Counted from the first letter of the stretch, positions 17,938 through 27,864 are shown. The stretch is 64,000 nt of DNA from Spirosoma sp. KCTC 42546 (GCF_006965485.1 NZ_CP041360.1:8164501-8228500); one strand, 5' to 3'. Program-made: numbers and translations. The notes: generated from the sequence alone by a model not told the origin.

Positions 17938-19029
17938 TCAGTTTAGCCCTTTAATGACCACGCCCGACTGGACATTCTGGCGGAATATGGCTCGTGCCGA
18001 TGCCGGTTTGCTGAGAAGCGCATAAAAATCATCCAGGTATCTTACTGTACGCTTTACATAGGTTTTATCCAATCGGCTATCGTTCTGATAGAGCGCGTAG
18101 ACTTGAGGTTTTATCTGATTGAATTTATCGAATACCTGTTGCAGAAGCGGCATCGGGTAAGTAGGCCCCCGGTAGACCCGCTCCCGAACCGATGAAAGAC
18201 CGAGCTGTTCCGCAGGTTTTGCATAAGACGCTTCAACAATACCGGCATGATCAAAGTCGTAGGGTACTGGTAGCGAGCTGGTTACACCATTAGCAAACAA
18301 GCGAATGTTATGCAGATAGGGCACTGACCAATCAGTATTCCCGATCATGTATTCAAAAACGGCAACAGTAGCCATGCCCAGCGAATCAGCATAACCCATC
18401 CCTATTTGCTTCATGGTATTGAGTTTTACGTTATTTCGTTTTGCTAGATCACTCTCATCTTCGAGCAGAAAGCTCCAATGTGTTTCAGGCGCGCGCTTCC
18501 CCAGCGAATCGGCATAGGTAACCCGAGCCAATTGGGCCCGGAAGCTTAAGTCCGTGAGCAGATTGTAGAGTTTATACACCAGGTATTCACGTACGACCCA
18601 TTCGTCATTCTGGCAGTGCGTGACCAGTTTCACTTTATTCTGATGCGCAAATAAAGTCTTCTTAACTTTCTTTTTGGGGAGATCAATCAATAGGGGCGGA
18701 AATGTGCAGTTGACCTTACTACGCCGGAAATTCCCCCGGACTTTCAGTGTCAGGGGTAAGGTATCTAGCTCACTCCCATTCGTATAGGTTAGCACTGCAG
18801 CGTGGGTAATCGGCTTATCACCTCTATCTTTTGTTAGATCGCGCAGATTGGCAGTCAGTGTAAATTCCAGGTCACGATCAAGGTCAAATAGTGAGGGTTG
18901 CTTGTTGGTATTGGCAGCAATCTTCTTTTTAGGTTTTAAGGCCGAGCTTTTCGTGCTATCCTGAGCGACCGCAGCTGGTGTAACACAGGCAGCCCAAACC
19001 AGCAGCACAAGGAGGTAATAGGGTTTCAT
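17938..19029 (-). CDS. secreted protein of unknown function, possibly CotH-like
   Basis: 363 residues with a signal peptide (about 1-22, ending AAVAQ). No firm family. The central part, with VKLVTHCQNDEWVVREYL, LNTMKQIGMGY, EYMIGNTDWSVPYLHNI and PVPYDFDHAGIV, recalls the order of motifs in CotH-type atypical kinases (a Lys/Asn strand, a helix with GNTDW, and a PYDFD-like loop), which would make it an exported phosphotransferase. This is only a resemblance. It is tail-to-tail with the Pycsar-effector-like gene. Confidence 0.7.
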   Translation of the reverse strand: MKPYYLLVLLVWAACVTPAAVAQDSTKSSALKPKKKIAANTNKQPSLFDLDRDLEFTLTANLRDLTKDRGDKPITHAAVLTYTNGSELDTLPLTLKVRGNFRRSKVNCTFPPLLIDLPKKKVKKTLFAHQNKVKLVTHCQNDEWVVREYLVYKLYNLLTDLSFRAQLARVTYADSLGKRAPETHWSFLLEDESDLAKRNNVKLNTMKQIGMGYADSLGMATVAVFEYMIGNTDWSVPYLHNIRLFANGVTSSLPVPYDFDHAGIVEASYAKPAEQLGLSSVRERVYRGPTYPMPLLQQVFDKFNQIKPQVYALYQNDSRLDKTYVKRTVRYLDDFYALLSKPASARAIFRQNVQSGVVIKGLN

Positions 19030-19165
19030 AGTAGCTTAAAATATGGGCAATTTAATGGAAAATGGGGCGCCAGTCTACTTCATAAAAGCCCATGCCGATA
19101 GGTTCAATAGCGACACGGGCTTTACAAGGAAAACGAACTGGACAAAAGCCATGTTTGTCGCTAGC

Positions 19166-20221
19166 TCATTTTGCAGCAGGTGGCGTCAGATAGCGAGCCA
19201 GAAACTTGTATATCTCTTCGCGCGAATCACGAGCCAGCTTCGTATCGAGTCGATTGAAGCTATGCCCACCCGGCGCGTCCTGATAAATCTTGTACTCAAA
19301 CTTTTTCTCGTGTGCTTTCAGAGCATTTATCAATGATTCAACCTCCAGCACATTCACATCTTCATCATTCGTGTTAGTATGAATAAGCAAGGGCGTTTTC
19401 AGTTTCTGCGCATTCCAGACTGGCGACCGCCGACGATATTCGGCCACATTATCGGAGGGGTCTTTACCAATGTGGGTAGCTGCCGAGAATATGGTTCGAT
19501 AGCTAGCGGGTTTGTATCCCAATCGGGCAATGATGTCGGTAACAGGAACACCTGCATACGCCACTTTGTAATCTTCGGGATGGTCGAAAATATTCATCAA
19601 TGAGATCATTCCTCCGTGGCTCCAGCCGATAATACCCACCCGGTCGGCATCTACCTGGGGCATGTTCTCAACGGCCCATCGTTTTCCTGCCAGTACGTCG
19701 TCGTTTTCGTAATCGCCGTAATCTATTTGATTATAGAAGGTTCCGCCATAGCCAACGCTCCCTCTATATTCCGGGGCCAGGATGAGGTATCCCTGATCTA
19801 CCAACTCCCGAACAACATGTGCATAGAGCGTACTGAAATCGCCATGTACACCATCATGCACGAAAATAAGTAGAGGTAGTTTTTTGGCCGATGCAAACTT
19901 CCGGGACACAAAGGTGTAAGCTGGAATTACAACAGGGTTATTGGCTCCCTGACCGGTTGGGTTTTTGATGACATGCGGAGGCTTACTGGCATATCGAACC
20001 TTGTCAATAATGGCTATGTCGCCCAGTTTTTGGTACCACAGTAAGTCATCGATGCTTTTTGCCAACCCCTGATCTGAGAAGCGTAGATTTTCTTCCAGCA
20101 TCCGAACACGTTCGTTCAAATCAACGGGTGCGGGTGATGCCGTTTGGCTGGGTGGGGTTGTTTGTCCATAACTACAGACGTGAAGGAGGAAAATTAATGT
20201 AGCGAGATACAGGTTGTACAT
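19166..20221 (-). CDS. secreted alpha/beta hydrolase, prolyl-oligopeptidase type (S9-like)
   Basis: 351 residues with a signal peptide (MYNLYLATLIFLLHVCSYG). The alpha/beta hydrolase core begins near residue 95: LPLLIFVHDGVHGDF (oxyanion strand), then LAPEYRGSVGYG. The nucleophile elbow GWSHGG carries the catalytic Ser, and the late segment PLLIHTNTNDEDV carries the Asp. The final His is in GGHSFNRL. It is probably an exported peptidase or esterase. There are 136 bp between it and the next minus-strand gene. Confidence 0.88.
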   Translation of the reverse strand: MYNLYLATLIFLLHVCSYGQTTPPSQTASPAPVDLNERVRMLEENLRFSDQGLAKSIDDLLWYQKLGDIAIIDKVRYASKPPHVIKNPTGQGANNPVVIPAYTFVSRKFASAKKLPLLIFVHDGVHGDFSTLYAHVVRELVDQGYLILAPEYRGSVGYGGTFYNQIDYGDYENDDVLAGKRWAVENMPQVDADRVGIIGWSHGGMISLMNIFDHPEDYKVAYAGVPVTDIIARLGYKPASYRTIFSAATHIGKDPSDNVAEYRRRSPVWNAQKLKTPLLIHTNTNDEDVNVLEVESLINALKAHEKKFEYKIYQDAPGGHSFNRLDTKLARDSREEIYKFLARYLTPPAAK

Positions 20222-20290
20222 AAGTTAGTTGATTGAGTTATTGGCAAAATACTATTGTTTCTACCTAAGCTCCATCATCTAATCTGTTTC

Positions 20291-22450
20291 TTAAGCAGGA
20301 AGGGAAATTACGAATTTTGTCCCTTTTCCCTCTTCACTTTCAACGGTTAATGTTCCACTATGTCCCTTTGTTATAATATCATACGCCAACGATAAACCTA
20401 AACCCGTGCCCTCACCCGTGGGCTTGGTCGTGAAAAAAGGCTGGAAGATCTTCTGTTGTACCGACTCAGGAATCCCGGTGCCATTGTCACTAACCACAAT
20501 CACCGCCTGGCTGTTGTCACAACGAGTGCTGATCGATACCGTTGGTTGGTAGGCCAGGTCTGGGTGCTGCTTCTGACGTTGCTGAACGGCATAAAACGCA
20601 TTGGTGAACAGATTCAGCAATACCCGGCCAATATCCTGGGGAATCATACTGATCTGACCCAGGGATGCATCAAAGTCCGTCTTCAATACGGCGTTGAAGG
20701 TCTTGTCTTTAGCCCGCAAGCCGTGGTAAGCCAGCCGTAGGTATTCATCAGCCAGCGCATTCAGATCCGTTCGCTCTTTACGACCCGTACTTTTGCGCGA
20801 GTGTTCCAGCATTCCCTTTACGATACCCGATGCCCGGTTACCATGCTGACTGATTTTTTGAAGGTTATTCGATAAATCAGTTAATAATTCATCCTCAAGC
20901 TCTTCATCCCGATCCGCCCCCTTTTTTCGCTCTTCTTGTAACTCCTGCACCAACTCAGTACTTACTTCGGAAAAGTTATTGACGAAATTGAGGGGGTTTT
21001 GAATCTCATGCGCAATACCGGCCGTCAACTCGCCCAATGAAGCCATTTTCTCACTGTGAATCAGCTGATTTTGTGTAGACTTCAATTCGGCTAGTGCTTG
21101 ATTCGTCTGATCGCGCTGGATCTGAATTTCTGTCTTTTGCTGCTGCAGGAGGGCATTGGCTTTTTGCTTCTGGCGATTGTTGCGGTAGACCAGAAAGAGT
21201 AAGCCCAGGACTAGCCCCATGCCAACGAGGGTGCCAATTAGCAATTGCCGTTGTCGCTGTGCCGTGGCGGTTTGTAAGGCTTTGTCTTTTTTTAACAAGG
21301 CAATTTGCGTTTGCTTTTCGGCAAGCCCGTAATTGTATTGCAGGATAGCCAATTGCTGCTGTGTATTTCGCCCAGACAGCGTATCTACATAAGCAATGTA
21401 CTTCTGCTGAGCCGCATAGGCATCGGCAAACTTGTTCTGGGCCGCATACACCTGGGCCAAAATTTCATTAGCATCGCGAGATGCCTCTCTGTAACCGATT
21501 TGTCGACTCAAGTTCCAGCTACGAAGCGCGTTAACCAACGCACTATCAAGCCTATTCTGCTTGAGATAGGCTCGGGCTACTACCGTTTGAGTCCACACAA
21601 CCACATCCGTTTCGGGTATTTTCGTTAAAACCGACAGCGCACGGCGGGCCATATTAAGCGCACCGTCATAGTTACCCTGTGCCACATATACAGCCGCCAG
21701 ATTGCTCTCGGCCTGAGCTGCCAGACGAGGCCTGTTTAATGCATGGGCCAACCGGATCGACTTGTTGTAATAGCGATCAGCCCGGTCATAATCCTCCTGA
21801 AGTCGGTAAAGGTCACCAAAGCCATTCAACGACCGGCAAACGCCCTCCTGATCATTCGTACGCTCAAATAACTGAATAGCTGCCGATTGAATAGCTAAAC
21901 CCTGCTGGTAATCGCCCAGTATAATGTGTAAACTACCCAAACGAGCTGTTGTGCGGGCTAATAGCTCCAGATTAGCTGCTTTTTCGGCTAACTGCTGTGC
22001 TTGCAGATTGTACGTTAGGGCCAACACATAATCGCCCCGTTGCGTATAAAACCAGCCAATTTGGCTCAGTACGCGTGCCATACCTGTCCGATCATTCAAT
22101 TGCCTGAATAGTGCCAAAGCCTGATTCAGGTAAGGGAGCGTTTGTTGATACTCTCTATCCGTAGCATGGCCAATTCCCAGATTATAGAGCGCCGTGGCTT
22201 CCCCCCGCTGGTAATTGAGTTTTCGGGCTACTATCAATGCTTCCTGAGCAAGCAAAAGGGTTTGTTGCGGCTGGTCACCCCGTAGTAGATAGGCTAATGC
22301 ATTCAGCCGGTTTACCCGGATCGTATCGGCCTGTAGATGGCCGGCCAATTGGGTACGTAGTGCGATCCGTAACGAATCCTGTGCCTGTACGCTGGTTACC
22401 GTTGCGGTCAACCAAAGCAATAGACTAAACAACAATGGGCGAATAGGCAT
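20291..22450 (-). CDS. TPR-containing sensor histidine kinase
   Basis: 719 residues. After a signal peptide, tetratricopeptide repeats occupy about residues 30-385 (recurring units such as GIGHATDREYQQTLPYLNQA and ALNRPRLAAQAESNLAAVY). One membrane helix (about 400-422) and a coiled coil follow. The HisKA segment has GIAHEIQNPLNF with the His near residue 480, then the HATPase domain with VVSDNGTGIPESVQ and GEGTGLGLSLAYDI. The 393-bp stretch encoding most of the ATPase domain is nearly identical at the DNA level to that of the next kinase upstream. It is the last gene of the minus-strand run that begins at 27 kb. Confidence 0.93.
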   Translation of the reverse strand: MPIRPLLFSLLLWLTATVTSVQAQDSLRIALRTQLAGHLQADTIRVNRLNALAYLLRGDQPQQTLLLAQEALIVARKLNYQRGEATALYNLGIGHATDREYQQTLPYLNQALALFRQLNDRTGMARVLSQIGWFYTQRGDYVLALTYNLQAQQLAEKAANLELLARTTARLGSLHIILGDYQQGLAIQSAAIQLFERTNDQEGVCRSLNGFGDLYRLQEDYDRADRYYNKSIRLAHALNRPRLAAQAESNLAAVYVAQGNYDGALNMARRALSVLTKIPETDVVVWTQTVVARAYLKQNRLDSALVNALRSWNLSRQIGYREASRDANEILAQVYAAQNKFADAYAAQQKYIAYVDTLSGRNTQQQLAILQYNYGLAEKQTQIALLKKDKALQTATAQRQRQLLIGTLVGMGLVLGLLFLVYRNNRQKQKANALLQQQKTEIQIQRDQTNQALAELKSTQNQLIHSEKMASLGELTAGIAHEIQNPLNFVNNFSEVSTELVQELQEERKKGADRDEELEDELLTDLSNNLQKISQHGNRASGIVKGMLEHSRKSTGRKERTDLNALADEYLRLAYHGLRAKDKTFNAVLKTDFDASLGQISMIPQDIGRVLLNLFTNAFYAVQQRQKQHPDLAYQPTVSISTRCDNSQAVIVVSDNGTGIPESVQQKIFQPFFTTKPTGEGTGLGLSLAYDIITKGHSGTLTVESEEGKGTKFVISLPA
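20375..20767. repeat. 393-bp block duplicated between the two kinase genes, copy 1
   Basis: Identical to 22575-22967 except for two single-base differences (20510 and 20618). Sequence identity falls sharply at both edges. The block encodes the ATP-binding domain of the TPR kinase. Confidence 0.95.
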
Positions 22451-22490
22451 AGTAACTAGCTGAAACCGGCACCAACTAACTAGTCAACCC

Positions 22491-23861
22491 TTAAGCCGGT
22501 AATGTTATGGTAAATGTTGTCCCTTCTCCTTCCTTACTTTCCACCTCCAACGTTCCCCCATGCCCCTTTGTTACAATATCATACGCCAACGATAAACCTA
22601 AACCCGTGCCCTCACCCGTGGGCTTGGTCGTGAAAAAAGGCTGGAAGATCTTCTGTTGTACCGACTCAGGAATCCCGGTGCCATTGTCACTAACCACAAT
22701 CACCGCCTGACTGTTGTCACAACGAGTGCTGATCGATACCGTTGGTTGGTAGGCCAGGTCTGGGTGCTGCTTCTGACGTTGCTGAACGGCATAAAACGCA
22801 TTGGTGAACAGATTCAGTAATACCCGGCCAATATCCTGGGGAATCATACTGATCTGACCCAGGGATGCATCAAAGTCCGTCTTCAATACGGCGTTGAAGG
22901 TCTTGTCTTTAGCCCGCAAGCCGTGGTAAGCCAGCCGTAGGTATTCATCAGCCAGCGCATTCAGATCGGTCAGTTCCCGCTGACCGTTACTGGCGCGCGA
23001 GTGTTGTAGCATACCTTTCACAATAGATGATGCCCGACCGCCGTGATGGTTAATTTTCTGTAAGTTCTGCTTCAGGTCAGTCAATAACTCCGCTTCCAGT
23101 TCGTGATCTCGGTCGGCTTTGGCCTGTTCTTCGGTCAGTTCGTCAATGAGTTCAATACTCACTTCGGAGAAATTGTTAACGAAGTTGAGTGGGTTTTGGA
23201 TTTCGTGAGCGATACCAGCCGTGAGTTCACCTAACGAAGCCATTTTCTCGCTTTGAACTAACTGACTCTGAGTGGCTTTTAGCTCGGTAACCGTTTGCTC
23301 CAGTTCTTCTTTCTGACGCGTGATCTCGGCAGTTCGCTCGGCAACCAGGAATTCGAGTTCATTCTTTTTTGCTTCGATGATCCGCCGTTTTTCGAGCTCC
23401 TTCTCATGTTCCAGCTGCGCTTTGGCCAGCGACTTTTTCTGATTATTGGCAATGACGACAAACGTAATCAACCAGATGATTGCGAACGTAGAGGTTGCGT
23501 CAATGTAGTCATCATTGGCCTTATAGAATTTTGGAGCTAAATGCTCTAATAAGTCTTTAACGACGAGGATAAAGGCATAAGGTGCTAACGCCAGTAGTAA
23601 CGTTCGGGCGGGCCGGAATTCATATAGTTGCGAAATAGTATAGACAATGGCAAAAATTATGATCAGCTCAAACCAGATTAACCAGGGATCAGGAAATATT
23701 CCCCCAAGTCCCATCAGAATTAAACCCGCAAGCCATACCTGCTTTAGATACCTATCCCAGTGGGGTAGCCGTTTTTCCGTCTCCAGAAATCTCCGGAAGT
23801 AGCGCATGAGGCCAGCAGCAATACCAATAGCTATGTACGATTCTCCATCCGACCAGTTCAT
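22491..23861 (-). CDS. membrane sensor histidine kinase
   Basis: 456 residues. About five hydrophobic helices fill residues 5-140 with no large extracytoplasmic domain, followed by a long coiled coil (about 142-205). The HisKA box GIAHEIQNPLNF has its His near residue 218, and the HATPase domain ends the protein. The ATPase-coding DNA is almost identical to that of the TPR kinase 2.2 kb away. It starts 8 bp after the end of the transporter-HEAT-cNMP gene, so the two are probably co-transcribed and functionally coupled. Confidence 0.93.
   Translation of the reverse strand: MNWSDGESYIAIGIAAGLMRYFRRFLETEKRLPHWDRYLKQVWLAGLILMGLGGIFPDPWLIWFELIIIFAIVYTISQLYEFRPARTLLLALAPYAFILVVKDLLEHLAPKFYKANDDYIDATSTFAIIWLITFVVIANNQKKSLAKAQLEHEKELEKRRIIEAKKNELEFLVAERTAEITRQKEELEQTVTELKATQSQLVQSEKMASLGELTAGIAHEIQNPLNFVNNFSEVSIELIDELTEEQAKADRDHELEAELLTDLKQNLQKINHHGGRASSIVKGMLQHSRASNGQRELTDLNALADEYLRLAYHGLRAKDKTFNAVLKTDFDASLGQISMIPQDIGRVLLNLFTNAFYAVQQRQKQHPDLAYQPTVSISTRCDNSQAVIVVSDNGTGIPESVQQKIFQPFFTTKPTGEGTGLGLSLAYDIVTKGHGGTLEVESKEGEGTTFTITLPA
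22575..22967. repeat. 393-bp block duplicated between the two kinase genes, copy 2
   Basis: Partner of 20375-20767, with the same orientation and an exact offset of 2200 bp. The two differences lie at 22710 and 22818. The encoded residues from TDLNALADEY to GLGLSLAYDI are the same in both kinases, while flanking codons differ freely. Confidence 0.95.
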
Positions 23862-23869
23862 ACCTGCTT

Positions 23870-26800
23870 TTATTTAGTGTTGGTCGATTGACGAGCGATC
23901 AGCTCATTCTGCCGACGAATCCGACCCGATAAACTTCGTACAATGCTGCGAAGCACTTCACCCCGTTCTTCCATCAGGTCAAAGAAATCGTCCTGATCAA
24001 TCCGCAATAATCGAATATCAGTAATGGCTTCGGCCGTTGCCGAACGGGCTTCCGTATCCAGTAAGGCTAGTTCGCCAAAAAAATCACCCCGCCCAAAACG
24101 AGCCAGCTCTGTGTCTCCATCCAGAATTACTACCTCGCCTGAGTAAATCACGTACATACCCGAGCCAAGATCCCCCTTATGAAAAATGGGTTCACCGGCA
24201 GTATGCTGCTCTTCTTTCATAATTGGCGTAATACTGGCCAATACATTTTCGGGCGTTTGCGAAAACAGGCTGGTTTGCGATAGCAGCAATACCCGATCAT
24301 AGGCTGCAATCTGGTCGGTTGAATGGCTTGAGTTACTCATAATCAAAGGAGATAGGGCGGAAAAACGAGACGCTAACGATTGAAGTGCAATTGATGCTTC
24401 AGCAGGAGCTAAACTTCGTACAACAACACTAACTGTCCAGGCCGAAAAAACAGGCTCTCCCATTCGTAAAATAAACGCCCGAATAGGCTCAGAATCAGTA
24501 AACGTGCCAAGTTCTGTAGCAAGGATACGAACTTTTTCGGACCTAGGCAGATCATCAACTAATACTTGCAACGTTTGGTAAGTAGCTCTTGGGATCAGAT
24601 TATCGAGCATTTCAAGCGCATTGGCCCGACGTTCACGAGCGGGGTGGCTTATTCCCATACGTGCCCCTGCAATCGTATCTGAATCATATAGTTGCGTTAA
24701 AATATCAAACAGCCGCTGCAGTAATACCGCTAACTCATAATCAAGGGTTTCCGTAAGCTCAACTTCGGTCAGGCTCGCCTGCATGAGTTGTTGGGCCAGC
24801 AGTACTTCTTCCTGCATAAGCGCACGAAATATCGAGTCATCCGCCGGTTCGTTAGGAAAACGACGCAACGCACGTAAGGCTGCACTCCGCACCATCAGGT
24901 CTGGTAATTGAGCCAATTCATTCAGAAGCTGTCGGCTGTCGGGCGAATAAATAGCACCACAAATGGCGGCTATCCGCTCCAGAACCAGCCGATCTGTAGC
25001 TGAACGTCGAATCTGCCGTACTAACGGAATTAGTTCAGGTCCACGTGCTTTCAAAGACTGAACCACTGCCCGGCCGATAGTTTCATCAGTCAGGTTACTC
25101 AGCAAATACTGGGTCAACCCCTCATTGGAAAGACGGCCAGCCGCTGCGATAGCTGCCTTCTTAACATCAATTGTCGAGCTAGTAAGTCGCTCGTTTACGA
25201 TGGACGCAAAATCATTCAGATGTAGGGTTGCAATCAGATGTAACGCTAGTTGCTGGTGGGCAGGGTCTTTGTCATTGGCTAGTTGCTTCAGGCTCGCCTG
25301 AGCAGCAGCATCATGTGGATTCAACTCCAGAACACCTCTAATAGCACCCTGCCGGATACTCAGATCTGTATGATTAATAAGTGGGGCCAGTTCTGAGGGT
25401 TCAACAGTAATCCGACGGCCTAACAAATAAGCTGCCTGTTGACGCAAAGCCGGTTCTGAATCAGCCAGAGCAATATGCATTAACTGTTGAATCGGCACTG
25501 GCCGATTGATGTGCGAGATAGTTGCCAGCGTTCGTCTACGAACATTAGCGTTGGTATGGGTTAGTAGAGAAGGCACTCTTGGGGTCAACTCCGCCGGATT
25601 ATGAGCATCAAGCCAGCCAATAGCCATAAGTACCTCTTCCGCATTAGCACTCTGCAATTGACGAATAAGACTCGCCTGGGCAACGGTTGGCATAGCGAGC
25701 TGGTCACTTTCCAGAAACCGGCGACCAATGGCGTCATTAAGTTCATGTAAATACCGCTTGTAGGTATGACGTAACAACCAGATAGCGCCAATCAACAAAC
25801 CAAGCCAAACCAGTGCTCCGCCAGATTCCAGTGTTGTATGGAAAACAAAAATCAGCAGACCCGCCAATCCCAGGCCAATCGGCTCATACAACCCCTTCGC
25901 CAGCGTATGGCCTTTCAGCCGCTGTGGGGGCAATAAAGGTTGAAATAACACAAGAAATACAGGATCGAATAACGCCCGACGAACTACTTCAAAAACCAGA
26001 TAGAGGCCACAGAAATAGATCAGTAACGCGGTTTCACTGGTAGCAACATAGTGCAGAACGATGAGTCCGGCCAAGCCTATCAGCGCTACCCAGGGAAGAA
26101 CCAGCAAGGAGCGTTGTACGCCAAACTTATCGAGTACTTGCCTGGACAAGAGCAGTTTAGCCAGCATAGCTACCCCATACGTCAGAGCCAGTACGTAACT
26201 CACATACCGAATAACATCGGTTTGATCATGAAATCGGTGTTTTACGTTGATAAAGAAGTTGTATTCAATCTCGGTCGCTACGGCTGCCAGCACGGCCAGG
26301 CTCAAGCACATATAAAAAATCAACTCACTGCCACCAAATCGCTTGCCAATCAATCGCGAAGGTTCCCGGCCAACTGCCCGGTCTGAACGTTGAGGAGCAT
26401 GTACATCGTGCGACTGAATCGTTAGTTGTACCACATACAGTGCGGCCAGAAATGCCCCGAATGCCACCAGCAATAACCGTAGAACGTCCGCATGCGCATG
26501 AACTAGAGCGGCCAGAATAGCGCCAAGTGCTTTGGCGGGCATATCTCCTGAGCTGATTACACCAAACAGTCGCTTACTCTGCCGCGTATCGAATACAACC
26601 GCCGATACGCCCCAAAACTCAAGATTAGTAAGCAGGTAGATGATTCGGTAGCCCGTCATGATAGCTACCGCGGCTGCTACAGAATGGCCCACAATAACCA
26701 ACACCCCTACTACCACCGTCATCACAACAGCCGATAGTAGCACCCGAACAGCCAAACTACGCAGTGCCAGATGATGCTCGAAATAAGCATATACCCGGCC

Positions 26801-27043
26801 AACCCCAATCATAGCTAAAGCGGCAACCACATAGGCAACAGGCAGACTGGTTTCAGGATGATTTTCAAGTAGAATGGCATTGGCCGCCACATAAATCAGA
26901 ATGGTACCAATGCCTAACAGAAAATTGTGGATAAAAAATAACCCCACCGTTCTACCTTCCTCCGGCCGAATGCCTAGTGCACGTTGCCATCGGTGAGTTG
27001 AGGACGAGGGGGACTGATGCGTAGCGTCGGGACCAACGGTCAT
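23870..27043 (-). CDS. nucleotide-transporter-like/MFS domain fused to HEAT repeats and a cNMP-binding domain
   Basis: About 1057 residues from the ATG at 27043; an in-frame GTG lies six codons upstream at 27061. The first ~430 residues hold around 12 membrane helices resembling the ATP:ADP antiporter (Npt/TLC) or MFS fold. HEAT-like helical pairs fill about 450-800, recognisable by repeated Asp-Pro/Ala units such as LADSEPALRQQAAYLLGRR. A C-terminal Crp-type cyclic-nucleotide-binding domain (about 925-1040) has GEPIFHKGDLGSGMYVIYSG, FGRGDFFGELALLD and EARSATAEA. The FGELALL...ARSATA motif is the phosphate-binding cassette. It heads a run with two histidine kinases (8 bp and 40 bp gaps). Confidence 0.88.
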   Translation of the reverse strand: MTVGPDATHQSPSSSTHRWQRALGIRPEEGRTVGLFFIHNFLLGIGTILIYVAANAILLENHPETSLPVAYVVAALAMIGVGRVYAYFEHHLALRSLAVRVLLSAVVMTVVVGVLVIVGHSVAAAVAIMTGYRIIYLLTNLEFWGVSAVVFDTRQSKRLFGVISSGDMPAKALGAILAALVHAHADVLRLLLVAFGAFLAALYVVQLTIQSHDVHAPQRSDRAVGREPSRLIGKRFGGSELIFYMCLSLAVLAAVATEIEYNFFINVKHRFHDQTDVIRYVSYVLALTYGVAMLAKLLLSRQVLDKFGVQRSLLVLPWVALIGLAGLIVLHYVATSETALLIYFCGLYLVFEVVRRALFDPVFLVLFQPLLPPQRLKGHTLAKGLYEPIGLGLAGLLIFVFHTTLESGGALVWLGLLIGAIWLLRHTYKRYLHELNDAIGRRFLESDQLAMPTVAQASLIRQLQSANAEEVLMAIGWLDAHNPAELTPRVPSLLTHTNANVRRRTLATISHINRPVPIQQLMHIALADSEPALRQQAAYLLGRRITVEPSELAPLINHTDLSIRQGAIRGVLELNPHDAAAQASLKQLANDKDPAHQQLALHLIATLHLNDFASIVNERLTSSTIDVKKAAIAAAGRLSNEGLTQYLLSNLTDETIGRAVVQSLKARGPELIPLVRQIRRSATDRLVLERIAAICGAIYSPDSRQLLNELAQLPDLMVRSAALRALRRFPNEPADDSIFRALMQEEVLLAQQLMQASLTEVELTETLDYELAVLLQRLFDILTQLYDSDTIAGARMGISHPARERRANALEMLDNLIPRATYQTLQVLVDDLPRSEKVRILATELGTFTDSEPIRAFILRMGEPVFSAWTVSVVVRSLAPAEASIALQSLASRFSALSPLIMSNSSHSTDQIAAYDRVLLLSQTSLFSQTPENVLASITPIMKEEQHTAGEPIFHKGDLGSGMYVIYSGEVVILDGDTELARFGRGDFFGELALLDTEARSATAEAITDIRLLRIDQDDFFDLMEERGEVLRSIVRSLSGRIRRQNELIARQSTNTK

Positions 27044-27230
27044 AAGTAGGTTTCGGGACACGATTTATCGTCAAATATACACAGCCATCCATCAGAAGCC
27101 GACAGTATATGGTGTAATATCCCATTACACTGAACTATCGGGAATCTCTCCAAACGTTGTGGTGCGTATAAAATGGTATCAAATGACAAAATCGCCATAA
27201 GGTCGATCTTATCTTTGCTAATAGCCCAAG

Positions 27231-27628
27231 ATAGCCGATCTGCTCATTGGTATTGGCGTAAGAATCCTCCCCGAATTTATTACTCAGGTTGTACTTGGCT
27301 TACCGTTTAACTACCTGTCCAATCCCGATCAGAAATTAGTATTAAAAGAAAACCACCATACGCTGACCATTAATAGTGCAGCTGTTTTCACAAACTACAT
27401 ATCCATTAAAAACCAATTAGACGCTATTCCTCAGTAAACTGGACAGGCTATAACGGTCGACTTGCACCAGGCGCATTATGTTGACCATACAGTAATGGAA
27501 AATTTACGCAACTAGGCGCATAATTTTTAACTCGCAGGAGGTGAGTTACCCATAATCAATCTCGCTATGAGTACAACCCTACATCCGTCAACCCGCTGGC
27601 GGCTTACCGACAGAAGATAGCCATTTAA
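27231..27628 (+). pseudogene. decayed C-terminal end of a SulP-family anion transporter (last helix plus STAS domain)
   Basis: Within the 821-bp gap upstream of sucA one plus-strand frame reads IADLLIGIGVRILPEFI, the last membrane helix of SulP proteins. It continues with ENHHTLTINSAAVFTNYIS and, after a stop, AITVDLHQAHYVDHTVMENL, the STAS-domain signature. There are in-frame stops at 27435-27437 and 27513-27515. The ending (EYNPTSVNPLAAYRQK, similar to the HPLAARRK-like tails of SulP proteins) is in another frame, so frameshifts have occurred too. The N-terminal two thirds of the gene are missing. The rest of the gap (27044-27230 and 27629-27800) shows no further coding sequence. Confidence 0.75.
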
Positions 27629-27800
27629 TTAGTTCGCTGTTTATTAGCATTAACTCTATAAATCTGTTGCGCTGGCAAACGAAAAAATGCATTCTGGCTA
27701 CTATTTTGCAGCAGTACTAGTTGTAATAAAAATTAAAAATTAGTTGTTGTATAGATAAAGAAGAGGCTATCAGCGATCAGTAGGATAAAAACAATAAATT

Positions 27801-27834
27801 TTGGGCCAACTCTGTAACTGATACGCTACCTTTG
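27801..27834 (+). promoter_or_regulatory. probable promoter of sucA-sucB
   Basis: TTG at 27801-27803 and TACCTTTG at 27827-27834 match the Bacteroidota sigma-A elements (TTG and TAnnTTTG) with a 23-bp spacing. It predicts a 5' leader of about 25 nt before the sucA ATG at 27865. Confidence 0.65.
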
Positions 27835-27864
27835 TAAGTCAAAAACAACGACGAGTTCCCCGTC

